This document shows, in pieces, positions 11,281 to 22,297 of a stretch of 64,000 nucleotides of DNA (within the stretch, counting starts at the first letter, position 1; each line of letters begins with the position of its first letter). The position numbers were made by a program, and so were the translations under genes. The notes under the pieces are model-generated. The model was not told the DNA's origin, did not search any database, and saw only the letters and a program-made list of their open reading frames with translations. Origin of the DNA: Arthrinium phaeospermum (taxonomy: Eukaryota; Ascomycota; Sordariomycetes; Amphisphaeriales; Apiosporaceae); assembly GCA_006503535.1 (NCBI GenBank), contig QYRS01000004.1:2480001-2544000 (forward strand), read 5' to 3'.

Positions 11281-12373
11281 CTACCCCTTTCCCCTACTTC
11301 TCTGCCGTCTGCTTCGTACGAGCCATAATAGAAGGGCACTAAGCAGATAGGAGGATGACATATTGTTCAATCGACAATGAAGATAATCCAACATCAAGTG
11401 GGTACGTAAACGATCTTATATAGAGATCGTACCCCGCATCGAATTTGAAAGGGATGTACCTAGTCGTTTGCTTCGGGAGGCAGTTCGAGCAGTCAACAAC
11501 ATAGGTAGATTGCATATTCTTGTTTTTGGCGATCACCAGTTCACAAGGTACGATGTCTGTTCGTACAACAAACTATATTAGGCTGATCTTACATATTCCG
11601 TGGGACGCAGCGGTCGCCTCCAGATATTCTTCGTTTTCCGAGCGACTAGGTATGCCAAACCTCTTGAATCTTCTCCAAGGCACCAAACGGTAAGGAAACC
11701 ACCATGGAGCTGGCATTCATCTGGTATCGCCAATTACGGAAGAGGGCTCGGCTTCAATTCAATTCCGTTGATGGCCTTGCGGTCTCTGCGTACATGGAAG
11801 AAGCCTGCCTTGTCGGCAGCGATTCGAGACTCCTAGTGGCAGGGCATGACGATGGCAGGGATTGTGTAACAGAAACCAATCAATGATCTACCATCAGATG
11901 CAGCCCCTGTCCTTCGTTTCCAAGCGAAGCACCCTACTGCTAAGTACCCGCCTAACAAGCTTTCCTACAAGGCTGCTTAAGCTTTGTCGATAGATGTCTT
12001 GGCCTCGAACCGCCGCCGATAGTCCTCACACATCGATCCCGTCGGTACCGTTGCGATCCTTGATGAGGTCCGGGATGCCGAGGGTTGTTTGAAACGAGTG
12101 GTCTTCTTTATATGTATGTATAATGGCTGCCGTCTCTGCCGTGAGAGGCCTTGTGTCTTTTTGCTTGTCTATTCTCTCCTTCTGCATTCTGCGACGACGG
12201 GAAACGCCATTCGTCCATTCTTCCTTCGTCTTCGTTCGCCGGTTCGATATCATATCGTGGTCACTGGAAGACTCTTGGTAGCAAGAGCTGGCTCTATACA
12301 CACTTGACTAATACTCTGACCTTGGCACTTCACTTCTTCACGCTCATTTGCTCGTCCCCATTTCAACGATATA
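11281..12373. other. Gene-poor region, possible further coding remnants
   Basis: Two minus-strand open stretches look mildly protein-like: about 11590-11339, with CSNCLPKQTTRYIPFKFDAG, and about 11730-11590, with SRSENEEYLEATAASHG. They are in different frames and have no clear start or partner exons. They may belong to the same degraded locus as the fragments at 10.4-11.3 kb. The last few hundred bases are the promoter side of the aspartic protease gene. Confidence 0.25.
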
Positions 12374-13845
12374 ATGATGAAGTCTATCACAATTGCTGCC
12401 CTTGCAGCATTCGCTCTTTCTCAGAATGTCGTGGTTACCACTACCACTACCACCGCTCCTCTAACACTGGAAGAAATTCTCCAGATCACGACTCTTGGTG
12501 GTATGACCTTTCGAGTTCTTCAACAGCCAAACCAGAAGTATACCGGCATACGAAGAGGATCATTGGCATTGGCAAGGGCTTACTCGAAGTATGGCGTCGC
12601 GTTTCCTGATGATCTATTGGCTGCTATAGAGCAGCTCCTGGAGGAGTTGGGTCTCAGTAACAACGGCGCTGGTAACGGTGTTGGAGGTAATGATGATAAA
12701 AACTCAACGAGCGGGCAAGGTACGTGAAGAAGGAGCATAATTGCACCACGACCGAAGAAACAATTCTGACAGTTTTTCTAGGCGAAGTTGCTGCTCTACC
12801 TGAACTCTTCGATTCGGAATACCTCTGTCCAGTTCAGATTGGCACGCCTCCGCAGACGCTTAACTTGGACTTCGACACGGGTTCTTCGGACCTGTGGGTG
12901 TTCTCCTCAGAAACACCCAAGTCGCAAGTCAATGGCCAGGCCATCTATGACATCTCCAAGAGCTCAACGGCCCAGCTCATGACGGGTGCTTCGTGGTCGA
13001 TTAGCTACGGCGATGGTAGCAGTTCCAGCGGCAATGTGTATACCGACACGGTTACAATTGGAGGCGTGACAGTCCAGAACCAAGCCGTCGAGTCAGCCCG
13101 ACAAGTCTCGGCTCAGTTCACGCAGAGAGCCAGCACGGATGGATTGCTCGGGCTGGCTTTCAGCAACATCAATACCGTCCGTCCGTCCCAACAAAAGACG
13201 TTCTTCGACGGCGCATTGAATGAATTGGCGATGCCAGTCTTCACTGCCAACCTGAAGAAAGGTGAAGGTAAGTTTCACCCGACATCCAACCTGCATCAAA
13301 ACAAAACAAGCGTACTAATATACGGACCAGCTGGGAACTACAACTTTGGTTTCATCGACCGGAGCGAGTTTACCGGCGATATCTCTTTCGTTCCCGTCAA
13401 TGCTTCAACTGGCTTTTGGCAGTTTGAGGCTTCAGGCTTTGCCATTGCCGATGAGGCCACTGTGTCTGCGCCGCACGCCGCCATCGCCGACACAGGCACT
13501 ACTCTGCTTCTGATCCCCGCGGACATTGCCGCGGCCTACTACTCCAAAGTCTCCGGGGCCACCAACAACGCCAGGGCCGGCGGATACACGTTTCCCTGCT
13601 CAACGTCCTTGCCGAACTTCACGGCTGTCATCGGGGACTATCGTGGCGTCATCCCTGGCGACTTTATCAAGTACGCCCCTGTCGATGGTAATTCCTTCGA
13701 GACTGCCACGACGTGTTTCGGAGGCATCCAACAGGTCCCATCCGGGTTTCCATACGCCATCTATGGCGACATCTTCTTGAAGTCCCAGTTCGTCGTGTTT
13801 CACGGTGCCAACCAGCAGGTTGGTTTCGCTGCGAAACCATTGTAA
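12374..13845 (+). CDS. Secreted pepsin-like aspartic protease (family A1)
   Basis: Three exons, 12374-12719, 12782-13267 and 13331-13845, give 448 residues. A signal peptide ([17 protein letters not shown]) is followed by a propeptide with [17 protein letters not shown]. The mature enzyme begins near the [13 protein letters not shown] stretch. Both catalytic motifs are present: DTGSSDLW with Asp about 147 and ADTGTTLLL with Asp about 331. The flap region [13 protein letters not shown] and the late cysteine pair around YTFPCS and TTCFGG match aspergillopepsin/penicillopepsin-type enzymes. These act extracellularly at acid pH in protein digestion. The second intron is 63 bp and lacks an in-frame stop, so a naive ORF reads through it; GTAAGT, a CTAAT-like branch site and CAG support splicing. 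The Cys in EYLCPVQ, where Thr is usual, is a small oddity. Confidence 0.93.
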
Positions 13846-15047
13846 TCATGTATAGTAGAAAGTGTTAATATCAAATAAGACGTGTTCCTTAGTCAGTACT
13901 GTGTGTCGCCTTCGGGCCTACTTCGATATCTTCGTTCTCAGTGTAATTATTTCTCTACGGCTCCCTCTCGTCTTCACTGTTCGAGGCCCGAGTTCAAACC
14001 GTATTCATATAGTTTTGCTCAACCAGGTAATATTTCCGTATAGCCTCAGATGACTCTACATCACCACTATACGACTCACTCTCTGTAAAAGGGGAGGTTG
14101 GTAATCTGCTCACAATCGAAAAGTCTATACTGTAGGTTCGATTGTCGGGCCACGGGCCAATACCCCAGGCCCGAAAAGTCTAATTGAACAATACTGAGGG
14201 GAAGAAACTTGCTCAGAATATTCGGATAGTCGACCCAGGGGAGTGGAAACTTTAACGTCGACCCCCCAAAACACTAGGCCCGCCCCCCTATTTCAACGCT
14301 CACTCAGTATAGTATACTCTGAATTTATATACTGGCCACCATATCGTAACACATGCTTATATAACCATTTTAAAGCCCTTTCAAGCCGCTAGTATAATAA
14401 TGCATACAGTCATCCCATTCTCCGTAGTATGTCGTCCTCGCACAGAAAATATGCCAGATCAGGACGCAAACGAAGGCCAAGTCCGTGTCTCAACAGTGCA
14501 GCTTTCGCCTTGACGTCACAAGAATATAGAACCAATTGAACCGAAATTCTATTTATCTCGCAGCCTCGATTGAGTCAGCAGCGAACACGAAACCATAAGC
14601 AGTCTGAACCCAAGTCAACACACGAGACCCGGGTCATCGATATGAACCATGGTAGAGGCCCGAATAATGGTTTTGTTTAATAAAACTCGAAAACTTAAAG
14701 TGAAGGGTAAGTCAAGGCAGCAGTAATGAGGGCTCTTTCTGAGGACTATAAATACCTCCCCCCCTCCCAGCTTAATTCGATTCTTCTTCTTTTTTTCCCT
14801 CTTCATTAGACAAGTGCTCTCATCTTCAGACCTCAAGACACCAGACACCAGACCTCAGACACTCTTACTTTATACTCTTGCTTCAAGCATCAGTACTCTT
14901 TGCTATACCAAGCATTACTCTTTACCACTTTACGCTCAAGCATTGCTTCTGGTTACTCCAGCCTTGCTTCAAGCATTACTTTCTTGCTACCTAAAGCATC
15001 GGCTTCTCTCCACTTGCATTTTCTTTGATTACTTCAAGAACTTCAAG
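13846..15047. promoter_or_regulatory. Intergenic region and promoter/5' leader of the small acidic protein
   Basis: No gene is seen in the first 700 bp, which is AT-rich with some C/G homopolymer patches. Promoter-like elements for the downstream gene follow: a perfect TGACGTCA (CRE-type) at 14511-14518, TGAGTCA (AP-1 type) at 14571-14577, TATAAATA at 14747-14754 and a pyrimidine tract at about 14785-14808. A leader rich in CAAGCATTACT-like repeats then reaches the ATG at 15048. Confidence 0.5.
14747..14754 (+). promoter_or_regulatory. TATA box
   Basis: TATAAATA lies about 300 bp upstream of the chosen ATG and about 35 bp before a CT-rich tract, the usual arrangement for a strong fungal promoter with a long leader. 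Confidence 0.5.
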
Positions 15048-15533
15048 ATGGCCACCTTTGCTAGCAACGGCAACTTTGCCACTTCTGTCATGAACATTGC
15101 GTTCAGTCTGGCTTCTACTTCTCCTGCACACCATGGAACCAAGAACTCCGGTCTGGCTCGTCCCTCTTACTACACAAACACTCTCTTACCACAAGAAGAC
15201 GAGATCTCTGATGATGACGACTTTGAGGTTGAACTCCGAGATGACTTTGCTATCATCTACAACAAGTGGGAACCTCTTGTCTCAACCAACTCCACAAACA
15301 ACTCCACAAACACTCCCAAGAGCATTCTCAAAACTGCCAAGGGAACCAAAGACCACGACAAGCCCAAGAAGGCTGTGGTCTGGCACACTGAACTTGCTCA
15401 CGACATTGTCGATGGAGAGCATGTGCCTCAGACTCAACTGTCAAGGGAAATGTGGTACCCGATGAAGCTGGCTGAAAGTGAAGCTAAGCTAGCACAAGAC
15501 AGCGAATGGGTCGACGTCTCTGACGATCTGTGA
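15048..15533 (+). CDS. Small acidic protein with SILK and RVxF-type PP1 docking motifs
   Basis: The ATG at 15048 (AAGATGGCC context) gives 161 residues. An in-frame upstream ATG at 14814 would add a Leu/Ser-rich extension encoded by what looks like leader, so it was not used. Residues 51-66 are strongly acidic (DEISDDDDFEVELRDD). Then comes TPKSILKTAKG, with SILK at 92-95, a short basic linker, and KKAVVWH, in which KAVVW at 108-112 fits the [RK]-x-[VI]-x-[FW] pattern. SILK followed by RVxF within about 10-20 residues is the recurring docking arrangement of protein phosphatase 1 regulators such as inhibitor-2/Glc8-type proteins. No other domain is recognised. A PP1 regulator is therefore an inference from two motifs in the right order. 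The 3' flank is a minisatellite. Confidence 0.65.
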   Translation: MATFASNGNFATSVMNIAFSLASTSPAHHGTKNSGLARPSYYTNTLLPQEDEISDDDDFEVELRDDFAIIYNKWEPLVSTNSTNNSTNTPKSILKTAKGTKDHDKPKKAVVWHTELAHDIVDGEHVPQTQLSREMWYPMKLAESEAKLAQDSEWVDVSDDL

Positions 15534-15565
15534 AGCAACAACACCACACCACACACGCTCCAGAT

Positions 15566-15806
15566 ACACACTATCCTGTCCTTCAAACAATTACCACCCT
15601 GATGGACATGGACTACAATCCAAATCATCATAACACACACACTATCCTGTCCTTCAAACAATTCTCCCTGATGGACATGGACTACACCTGATGGACATGG
15701 ACTACAATCCAAATCATCATAACACACACACACACTATCCTGTCCTTCAAACAATTCTCCCTGATGGACATGGACTGCATTCCAAATCATCATAACACAC
15801 ACACAT
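15566..15806. repeat. Minisatellite, three imperfect copies of a 73-94 bp unit
   Basis: Three successive copies begin near 15566, 15640 and 15734. Each contains actatcctgtccttcaaaca, then ctgatggacatggact, then ccaaatcatcataacacaca. The middle copy carries an internal duplication of the ctgatggacatggactac segment, making it longer. Copies end in growing CA runs. It lies just past the stop of the small acidic protein, so it is probably in its 3' UTR. Confidence 0.9.
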
Positions 15807-15876
15807 CCACATCCACAAACACACACACACTTCAAGTCCTGGTTGCAAACAAACAACTTCTCTGCCTCTCGACTCC

Positions 15877-15877
<1 letters not shown>

Positions 15878-15908
<31 letters not shown>
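15878..15908. repeat. CA dinucleotide microsatellite
   Basis: An uninterrupted (AC)n run of about 30 bases, followed by acaaacaaacaaacac. A second CA run of about 20 bases lies at 15996-16016. Confidence 0.95.
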
Positions 15909-15912
<4 letters not shown>

Positions 15913-17656
15913 AACAAACACACACCCTATACTGTTTTTCAAACAATCTCCAATTCACTTCGCCAACCAGGCAAATATACCACAAGTTGTTGATACAACA
16001 CACACACACACACACATGCTTTGGAGATATAGGGTACAAGGAGCATGAGAGTTTAGAGATTGGGATGTTGGATTATTTGATGAAGGAAATCAGCGATGCA
16101 AATGGTCTCAAGGGGTTTGGTGCCGAAGAAGCTTCCTCTTGGGGACAGTCGCTCATACTGTGTGTTTTTTAGTTGTTTATTTTTTCAATGCAATTTGTTC
16201 ACACAAACCAAACGTATTTGAACTTGTGCCTTCCCTTGTGACATCGTGAAAGTGATTCGTAGCATGCATCTAGTAGGTAGTCGTCAGTGACGCCATGCTC
16301 TAAAACCGTAGTACAACTTCGCACAAGTAGTTCCGGAATGCAAGGATGTGCTTGCCGTTTGTTTATTAGGCAGGCATCATATCATATGCCCAATGATAGT
16401 TCGTGGTTTGTACTTGTATGTGATGTGCTGCATTGCTGTTTCCTCCGAGTTTGAAATGCTAACAACCTTCGAAGCAACCGCACCGTCTCCACCAGCGTGA
16501 CTGCCTTCTAACTATACGCGAAAGGCTTACAAACAGCAACCCATGTAAAATCAACAGCATTGAACGCTCTGTCGTCTCACGTTACAAGAGAACCGTCTGG
16601 TTTTCTTGATTCAGAACTCGGGGAGGCGTTTCGTTTCCCAGCCATGGACGACGGCTGAGCTGTCAGGACTCTATCGCAACGCGCACCTTTATCGCGACAC
16701 TACCCACGTCTTACAACTTCCCAATGGTCGACAAGAAGGCCCCGCGTCTTCTCGCACATGCCCGGCTCGACTGTCTCGATCTTGGTATTCGATCACAGAT
16801 ATCGAACTTGTTAAAGATCTAGAGGGGTGTCGCTAGGCAGGTTCCCTCCCGCTCAAACAAGCACCCGTTCTCACAGCTTGCGATGTCGCCTAATATGCAA
16901 ACTTGGCGACCACACAATTTCGAAGTCCTATTTCGCTCTCGAGAAACACACCTCGAGTTATCTCGCCAATTGGTATGAATTTGGCACTAGGGATGCAGAT
17001 ATGCGAGAGGCCATTGCACTGTCTCTTTTGGGGGGCCTCTTCCGCCAAATGATACCCTGTCCAAATTTGCCCAGACAAGTCGCTTTTCAAGCTACCGCCC
17101 TCACTCATCAATCTCACAGAGCAGCCATATATCAGATTTGGAGCCCCAGAGCCAAAGCAAATTGTCCTATCCGCAGGCGAGCCGATGTCTGCTTCGGCAT
17201 ATGAGGCAGCTCATACGTCGTCCCGCCCGTGTGGCTTGGCACCGCTCCAGATTGACCCCTGCCTCTACCCCGACTCCGACCCCTATCGTCCCTCGGAGCC
17301 GTCAGGAATTCGCTCGGCCGACGAGCATAAGGCATGTAAGATTCCACATTCCCAATTCACTCTACTAACACCAAGTGATTGGGGGATAGTAGATTGTGTG
17401 CGTATTGGCTAGTTACTTGAGGAGGGGTAGCTAGGGAAAGCTAGGGCTTACATGTGGCGGACTCCCCCAACCGACAACATACGATTACGGAAACCTACCA
17501 CTCTTCAACCGACAGCCATCTCACGCGGCAAACGGCACAGCAACACCAATTTCTTTGGCGAGATACAACCAGTCAGCAACATAATCAAGGACTTTCGATC
17601 CCACAGCCTTTTCTCAGATATCTTGCCAAAGAAGTCAGACTTCATTCTCCATCAAA

Positions 17657-18469
17657 ATGAGCTTCCGTGTGGGCTGGAACCCGCGAGACCAACCCGGCTT
17701 GACCAAACTGGCGCTCGGCTTCATCGGTGCCGCGTGCATATACCGCGGCGTCGATAGCTACCGCCGCTGGCTGGAGCTGGGACCGGGCGGCGTGCCATAC
17801 AACGTGACGGGTTGGCTCATGAATATACTCGCACGGCCCTTTGCTCGTTTCGACGTCCGCGTCGTTGCGCCCTACAACATGGAGGACCAAAAGCCTATGT
17901 ACGGAGACCTGGGCCACGTTTCCTTCTTCAGCAACGGTGATGATGGCCCACCGCTCCCGCCGCCCCGATCCGGTGCGAGGCCAGATGTGCCCTCATACGT
18001 CATTCCTCAGCGCCAGGTGACGGAGCAGGCTACTGCGTCCATGTTCGCGAGGCAGGAGGCGTTCGTCGCGGCTGTTGTGGCGGCCAACGCGTCGCTGCTG
18101 CGACTTGAGCCGTCGATGCTAGAGGGTCGCACGCACAATGCGCTGTGGCTGGCCGCAGACGACATCAGCGATGATGGTATCCCGCCTATGCTCCGGCGCA
18201 CCAAGGGGGAGTTCCTGCACCCCCATCGCGAAGGCAGCTCACACGGAATCTTCAGCCTGACGGACGCGGCGCGCCTCATCGAGCTAGGCTGGGCCGAGCG
18301 GCACCCACTGACAGGGAGCAAGACCGCCGCCGGAATGCCTTGGTCCTACGTCTTGATCTACGCCCCTCGTGGTGAAGAGGAGTTTGCAGTCTGGAAGAAC
18401 ATCATTATGGCGGCGGTACGTTTCGTTGCGGCAGCATCGAAGCGAGTGGTAGATGTAAAGGCCCCTTGA
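17657..18469 (+). CDS. Luciferase-domain (DUF5519-like) protein
   Basis: One exon of 270 residues. An N-terminal hydrophobic stretch (LTKLALGFIGAACIYRG, about 15-31) may be a membrane anchor. It is followed by WLELGPGGVPYNVTGWLMNIL at about 39-60, a pattern I associate with fungal proteins of this group. The C-terminal part, about 190-262, reads HPHREGSSHGIFSLTDAARLIELGWAERHPL...WSYVLIYAPRGEEE, which fits the small 'luciferase' domain also called DUF5519. Despite the name this domain has no demonstrated light-producing role in fungi, and the biochemical function is unknown. No introns are needed. The assignment rests on remembered family features and not on a search. Confidence 0.65.
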   Translation: MSFRVGWNPRDQPGLTKLALGFIGAACIYRGVDSYRRWLELGPGGVPYNVTGWLMNILARPFARFDVRVVAPYNMEDQKPMYGDLGHVSFFSNGDDGPPLPPPRSGARPDVPSYVIPQRQVTEQATASMFARQEAFVAAVVAANASLLRLEPSMLEGRTHNALWLAADDISDDGIPPMLRRTKGEFLHPHREGSSHGIFSLTDAARLIELGWAERHPLTGSKTAAGMPWSYVLIYAPRGEEEFAVWKNIIMAAVRFVAAASKRVVDVKAP

Positions 18470-18833
18470 GACAAGATGGTTCGTGGAAGTCTCAGAAAAG
18501 ACACCATATTATATCGATGATGAAAGGCAATTGCGAATAGGAATATTCGGCACTATCTTGACCCTGTATGTTGCATTCAGATATATCTGGCTTTTCGTTT
18601 CAATGATACACCTCAACGAGGAGCTATGGTCCCATGATACTCTTTCTCAGTTGGATGGTCATTCTCCAATAACTACTCCAACGTAGCATCACTGCCTGGG
18701 CTATTCAAAACGCCACCGCCTGGAGCAACATTCGCTGCATTACTTGATCCCTACTACTTTCACCGGGCTACTTTTTTTTCACCTCAGCGCATGACTCACT
18801 CCAATATAGAGCTCTACCCATACCCTTCCGGAC
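18470..18833. other. Short intergenic region between convergent genes
   Basis: Contains the 3' flanks of the luciferase-domain and xylosidase genes. An open frame at 18483-18686 lacks an ATG start and is not called. Confidence 0.4.
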
Positions 18834-21610
18834 CTATGCCACGGGCGCCCCGGGAGATAACCCGCCGCCGCCGTCGTCCGGGACACCCGCCGGCGCCAGC
18901 TTCTCCAGCACCACCTCGTCGCCCGTGATCTCGAAGTCCCACGTATCGCGCCCGTCCACGTCGAGCGCCAGCGTGTACCGGCCCGGCCACAGCACGAGGT
19001 TGCCGTCGCCGTCGCCGCGGGCGAGCGCGCCCAGCGTCAGGGGCAGCGCGACCTCGGCCGCGGCGTCGGGGGCGACGCCGCGCGCGCGCGCGAAGCCCAC
19101 GAGGCTCTTGTTGGGGCGGGGCGCGGGGCCGTGCTCGCCCCGCGCGAAGACGAGGACGACGTAGTCGGACGTCACGTTCTTGGTGTTGGCGCCGCCGGTG
19201 TTGGAGACGGTCACGGACACGGTGGCGAAGGGGGCTAGGTCCGGGTAGTTGCCGGAGCCTGGCGGGCCTGTGGTGTTGAAGTTGATGGCGCTTGTCAGGT
19301 CGGCGGTTGAGAAGGTTGAGGGCAGGGCGCTGGGGTTGGAGAAGGTGGCGTTGAAGGTGGTGTAGTGTAGGCCGTGGGCGAAGGGGAAGACGGGGGTGCC
19401 GTTGTACCACTTGTAGGTTTGGCTGAGATGGTCTTTGGTCAGTACTGTACATCTGCGGCTTGCTTCAAACGGTATGTGGTATGGTGGTTCTACTTACCCA
19501 GGGTTCCCAGGCCCTGGACGGAGATCCATGTTGGTCATCTTGATCTGGTCGACAAAGGAGGCCGGGTACTGGGTAACGGGCAGCCTCCCCGCCGGCGCGC
19601 TCGTGCCGAGCAGGATATCCACCACCGCTTGCCCGCCGCTCTGGCCAGGGTAGCCGGCCCATACCAGAGCGTCGACCGTGCCGTTTCCGGAGACCAAGCT
19701 TGACGAGTCCACCATTGTACCTAGCTGAACCACAACGAGGGGCTTGTCCTCCTTTACGGCGGCCAAGCGGCTGATGAGAGCCAGCTGCTGACCGGGCCAG
19801 GTGATGGCGTTCCGGTCGCGAGTCTCGGACTCCTGCGTGTTGTCGATGCCTCCCACGTAGACGATCACGTCGGCTGCCTGGGCCGCGGCGACGGCGGCGG
19901 CGAAGCCACTGTTTCTGGAACCGGCGATGGTCGTGCCCTGGACGGCGGTCACGCTCCAGCCGGCACCCTTGAAGGCGGCCACGATGCTCGTGACGCTCTG
20001 GGCCCGACCAAAGTAATTCCCCTGCAGCTGAGTCGTCGCCGAGCCCAGGGGGCCGATGACTGCGACCTTCTTGGGCTCCGGATTGAGGGGCAGCGTGTCG
20101 CCGCCCTTATTCTGGAGCAGCACGATCCCCTCCACGGCCGCGCGCAGTGCCAGAGCCTTGGCCTCGGGGGTCGCCACGTCGGCCCAGGCGAGCCGCCGGT
20201 AGGGCTGGCCCGCGGCGGCGTCGAACCAGCCCAGGCGCACCATGGAGGCGTAGCGCCGGATAGTCGACCGGTCCAGGGCGGCCTCGGTCGTCAGGTTGTC
20301 CCGCAGCGCCGCCGCCAGGTTCTGGGGCCAGAAGCCGCCGCAGTCGAGATCGGTCCCCGCGTTGAGGCTCCGCGCCGCGGCGTCGGCGGCCGAGGCGCCG
20401 TAGTGGTGGTCGTTCCAGATATTCTTGAGGGCGTCGCAGTCCGACGTGACCCAGCGGTCGCCTTCGCCTTCGTCCTCGTCGGTGGAGGAGAACCCCCACT
20501 GGTCGCGCAGGACGTCCTGCAGTAGCCAGGGGTCCGCGCACGTCGGCACGCCGTTGACGGCGTTGTAGCTGCACATGAAGCTCTGGGCGTCGGCGTCGCG
20601 GGCGCAGGCCCGGAACGGGGCCAGGTAGTAGTCCTGCAGGTCCTGCCGCGTGATGACGGCGTTGAAGCCGTACCGCTCGTTGCCCTGCCAGTTCTCGATG
20701 TCGTAGCCGGCGTAGTGCTTGCAGGTGGCGACCAGCTTGTAGTACGGGTTGTCGGCGTCGCGGGAAGGGCCGCCGCCCTGGAGCCCGGGGATCAGCTCGT
20801 TGATGTACCTATGATCTTGGGCGTCAGCAGCAACCGCGAGGGGAGAGGACAAGGAGAGAGGCCCGAAAGGTGGCGGGAGCGTGCTTCACCTACTGGCTCG
20901 CGAAGTAGGCGTCCTCGGATGGGACCTCCTGACCCCGGCCCCAGCGCGGGTCGCGGTACGGGTTGATGTTGGGCGTCCAGAAGTTGAGCCCCGCGCGGCC
21001 GGCGTTGCTAAAGGCCCGGGCCTCGGTGCTGATGACGTCGGCCACGGCCCGGATCAGAGGCATGTCGAACGCGGCGCCCATGGTGATTGGCTGCGGGAAC
21101 GACGTCGCGTAGCTGAAGTTGCCGCCGCCGCCGCCGAAGCTCACACCGGGCGAGCCGGCCACCCCGTGCAGCGCCTCCTGCCACCACTCGTAGGCCGGCA
21201 GGCCCAGGCGCTGAGCCCCGGGGGAGTTGTCGCCGGAGTTGGCGATCTTTTCTTGGACGGTGAACTCGGCGACGAGCTATAAGTAGGGAGAGAGGGGTGC
21301 GTTGGCCCCAGCCAGTCAGTCCAAATTCTCGGCATGGTGCTTAATGACCCTGCATGTAGAGAGGCTTGCAGTTCCAACAACAGGAAATTGGGACTTACCG
21401 CTGAAGCTCTGGCCCAAGGACTGAGAGTCGTATCGCAAACTTTGTTGGTCGACAGCTAAGACTGTCTGTCAATCATCACGACTTAAACAATACATGCCAG
21501 ATACCTCGCCACGTCAAACAACTTACAGGCCCGGACTGGCAGTCGGGGAAGTCTCTGGCCAATACAGAGACCGCCAGCAAGATGATACCTGCTACCAAGA
21601 GTAATACCAT
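18834..21610 (-). CDS. Secreted GH3 beta-xylosidase
   Basis: Five exons fit: 21610-21527, 21455-21399, 21276-20894, 20808-19498 and 19422-18834, giving 807 residues. The signal peptide is MVLLLVAGIILLAVSVLA. The next residues DFPDCQSGPLSTNKVCDTTLSP match the N-terminus usual in fungal xylosidases. The GH3 N-terminal domain has YEWWQEALHGV, FWTPNINPYRDPRWGRGQE, CKHYAGYDIENW and the nucleophile region VTSDCDALKNI (Asp in SDCDA). The GH3 C-terminal domain (VAVIGPLG..., IVYVGGIDNTQESETRDR) and a fibronectin-III-like end follow. The E-S/T-E-x-x-D-R segment after the second domain start is typical of xylosidase-type members. The enzyme removes xylose from xylo-oligosaccharides outside the cell during hemicellulose use. 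The very GC-rich 3' exon contains several tandem Gly/Ala-coding runs. Confidence 0.93.
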
Positions 21611-22297
21611 GGTGGATATGTTTCTGTTGTTTGGAGTAGGTATTATCTGTAGCAGCCCAGGCATTCATGAACGGCGAGATATCCCGCAATTGTTAGCACA
21701 TCTCCAGCCTACTTATACCGGGTTTGGGGCTCACTGTACCGGGCTCTAAGTATGCAGAGGTTTCAGTTCCACTACTGGCGAGGTAAAAGGGGTTGGAGTT
21801 TATCGCTGTTCCATATTGGCGAGTTTGAACGAATGGCACGTACGACATCATCGGTCGGTAACTAACTGTGCAACCGAAGGCGATATGTCGTAAACCGATC
21901 AAGTCTAAATGAATAGCAATATCGAGTTCGCGCAAGATTGGCCGCAGTGCTGTATCAGGGAAATCAGGACACCGGTTAAGCTACCGAGATCACTGCATTC
22001 AGCCTGAAACGGCGGGTCGACTCGATCTCGCATACTTGGGACGGTTTGTGGTTGGGGGATCTTTGAAGTTTGTTTATTATTATAGGCATAATCACACTGA
22101 GAAGCTGCTTCCAACGCCGATGGCTTGCTAAGAATAACCCAGCAATATTCCTCCAATTGTAATATACCCCCTCTGCAACCAAAACGCCCCCAACTAAAGA
22201 ATGTTCGAATCATAACGCCCCCTCCTATCCTCCAGGAGCTAATCAAGATACAATGTTTAGACTACCGGCATCCAACTCTTCAACCATGGTATCTATT
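21611..22297. promoter_or_regulatory. Xylosidase promoter region
   Basis: About 690 bp upstream of the xylosidase start. On the minus strand a TATA-like GGTATAAGT lies at about 21711-21719, roughly 105 bp before the ATG. No perfect GGCTAA-type xylanase-regulator site was found by eye. Confidence 0.35.

Larger units (their letters stand above)
15534..17656. other. Long intergenic region with tandem and CA repeats
   Basis: The first 500 bp is repetitive (see separate entries). From 16.1 to 17.65 kb no convincing gene is seen. A 71-residue minus-strand ORF at 17347-17132, with an RGRSRGRGRG patch, and several plus-strand ORFs lack any family signal. The last 200 bp is the leader of the luciferase-domain gene. 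Confidence 0.4.

Noticed and set aside
14080..14170. tRNA-like ggttcgatt (B-box-like) segment
   Set aside because: No A-box at the right spacing and no pairing acceptor stem could be made; not called as a tRNA.
14814..15047. 78-codon N-terminal extension of the small acidic protein
   Set aside because: Repetitive, Leu/Ser-rich translation of a leader-like sequence just after the TATA box and CT tract; the ATG at 15048 has the better context.
18483..18686. Small ORF after the luciferase-domain gene
   Set aside because: No ATG start and no recognisable family; probably 3' UTR.
18814..19452. 212-codon Arg/Pro-rich minus-strand ORF
   Set aside because: Wrong frame of the GC-rich last xylosidase exon.
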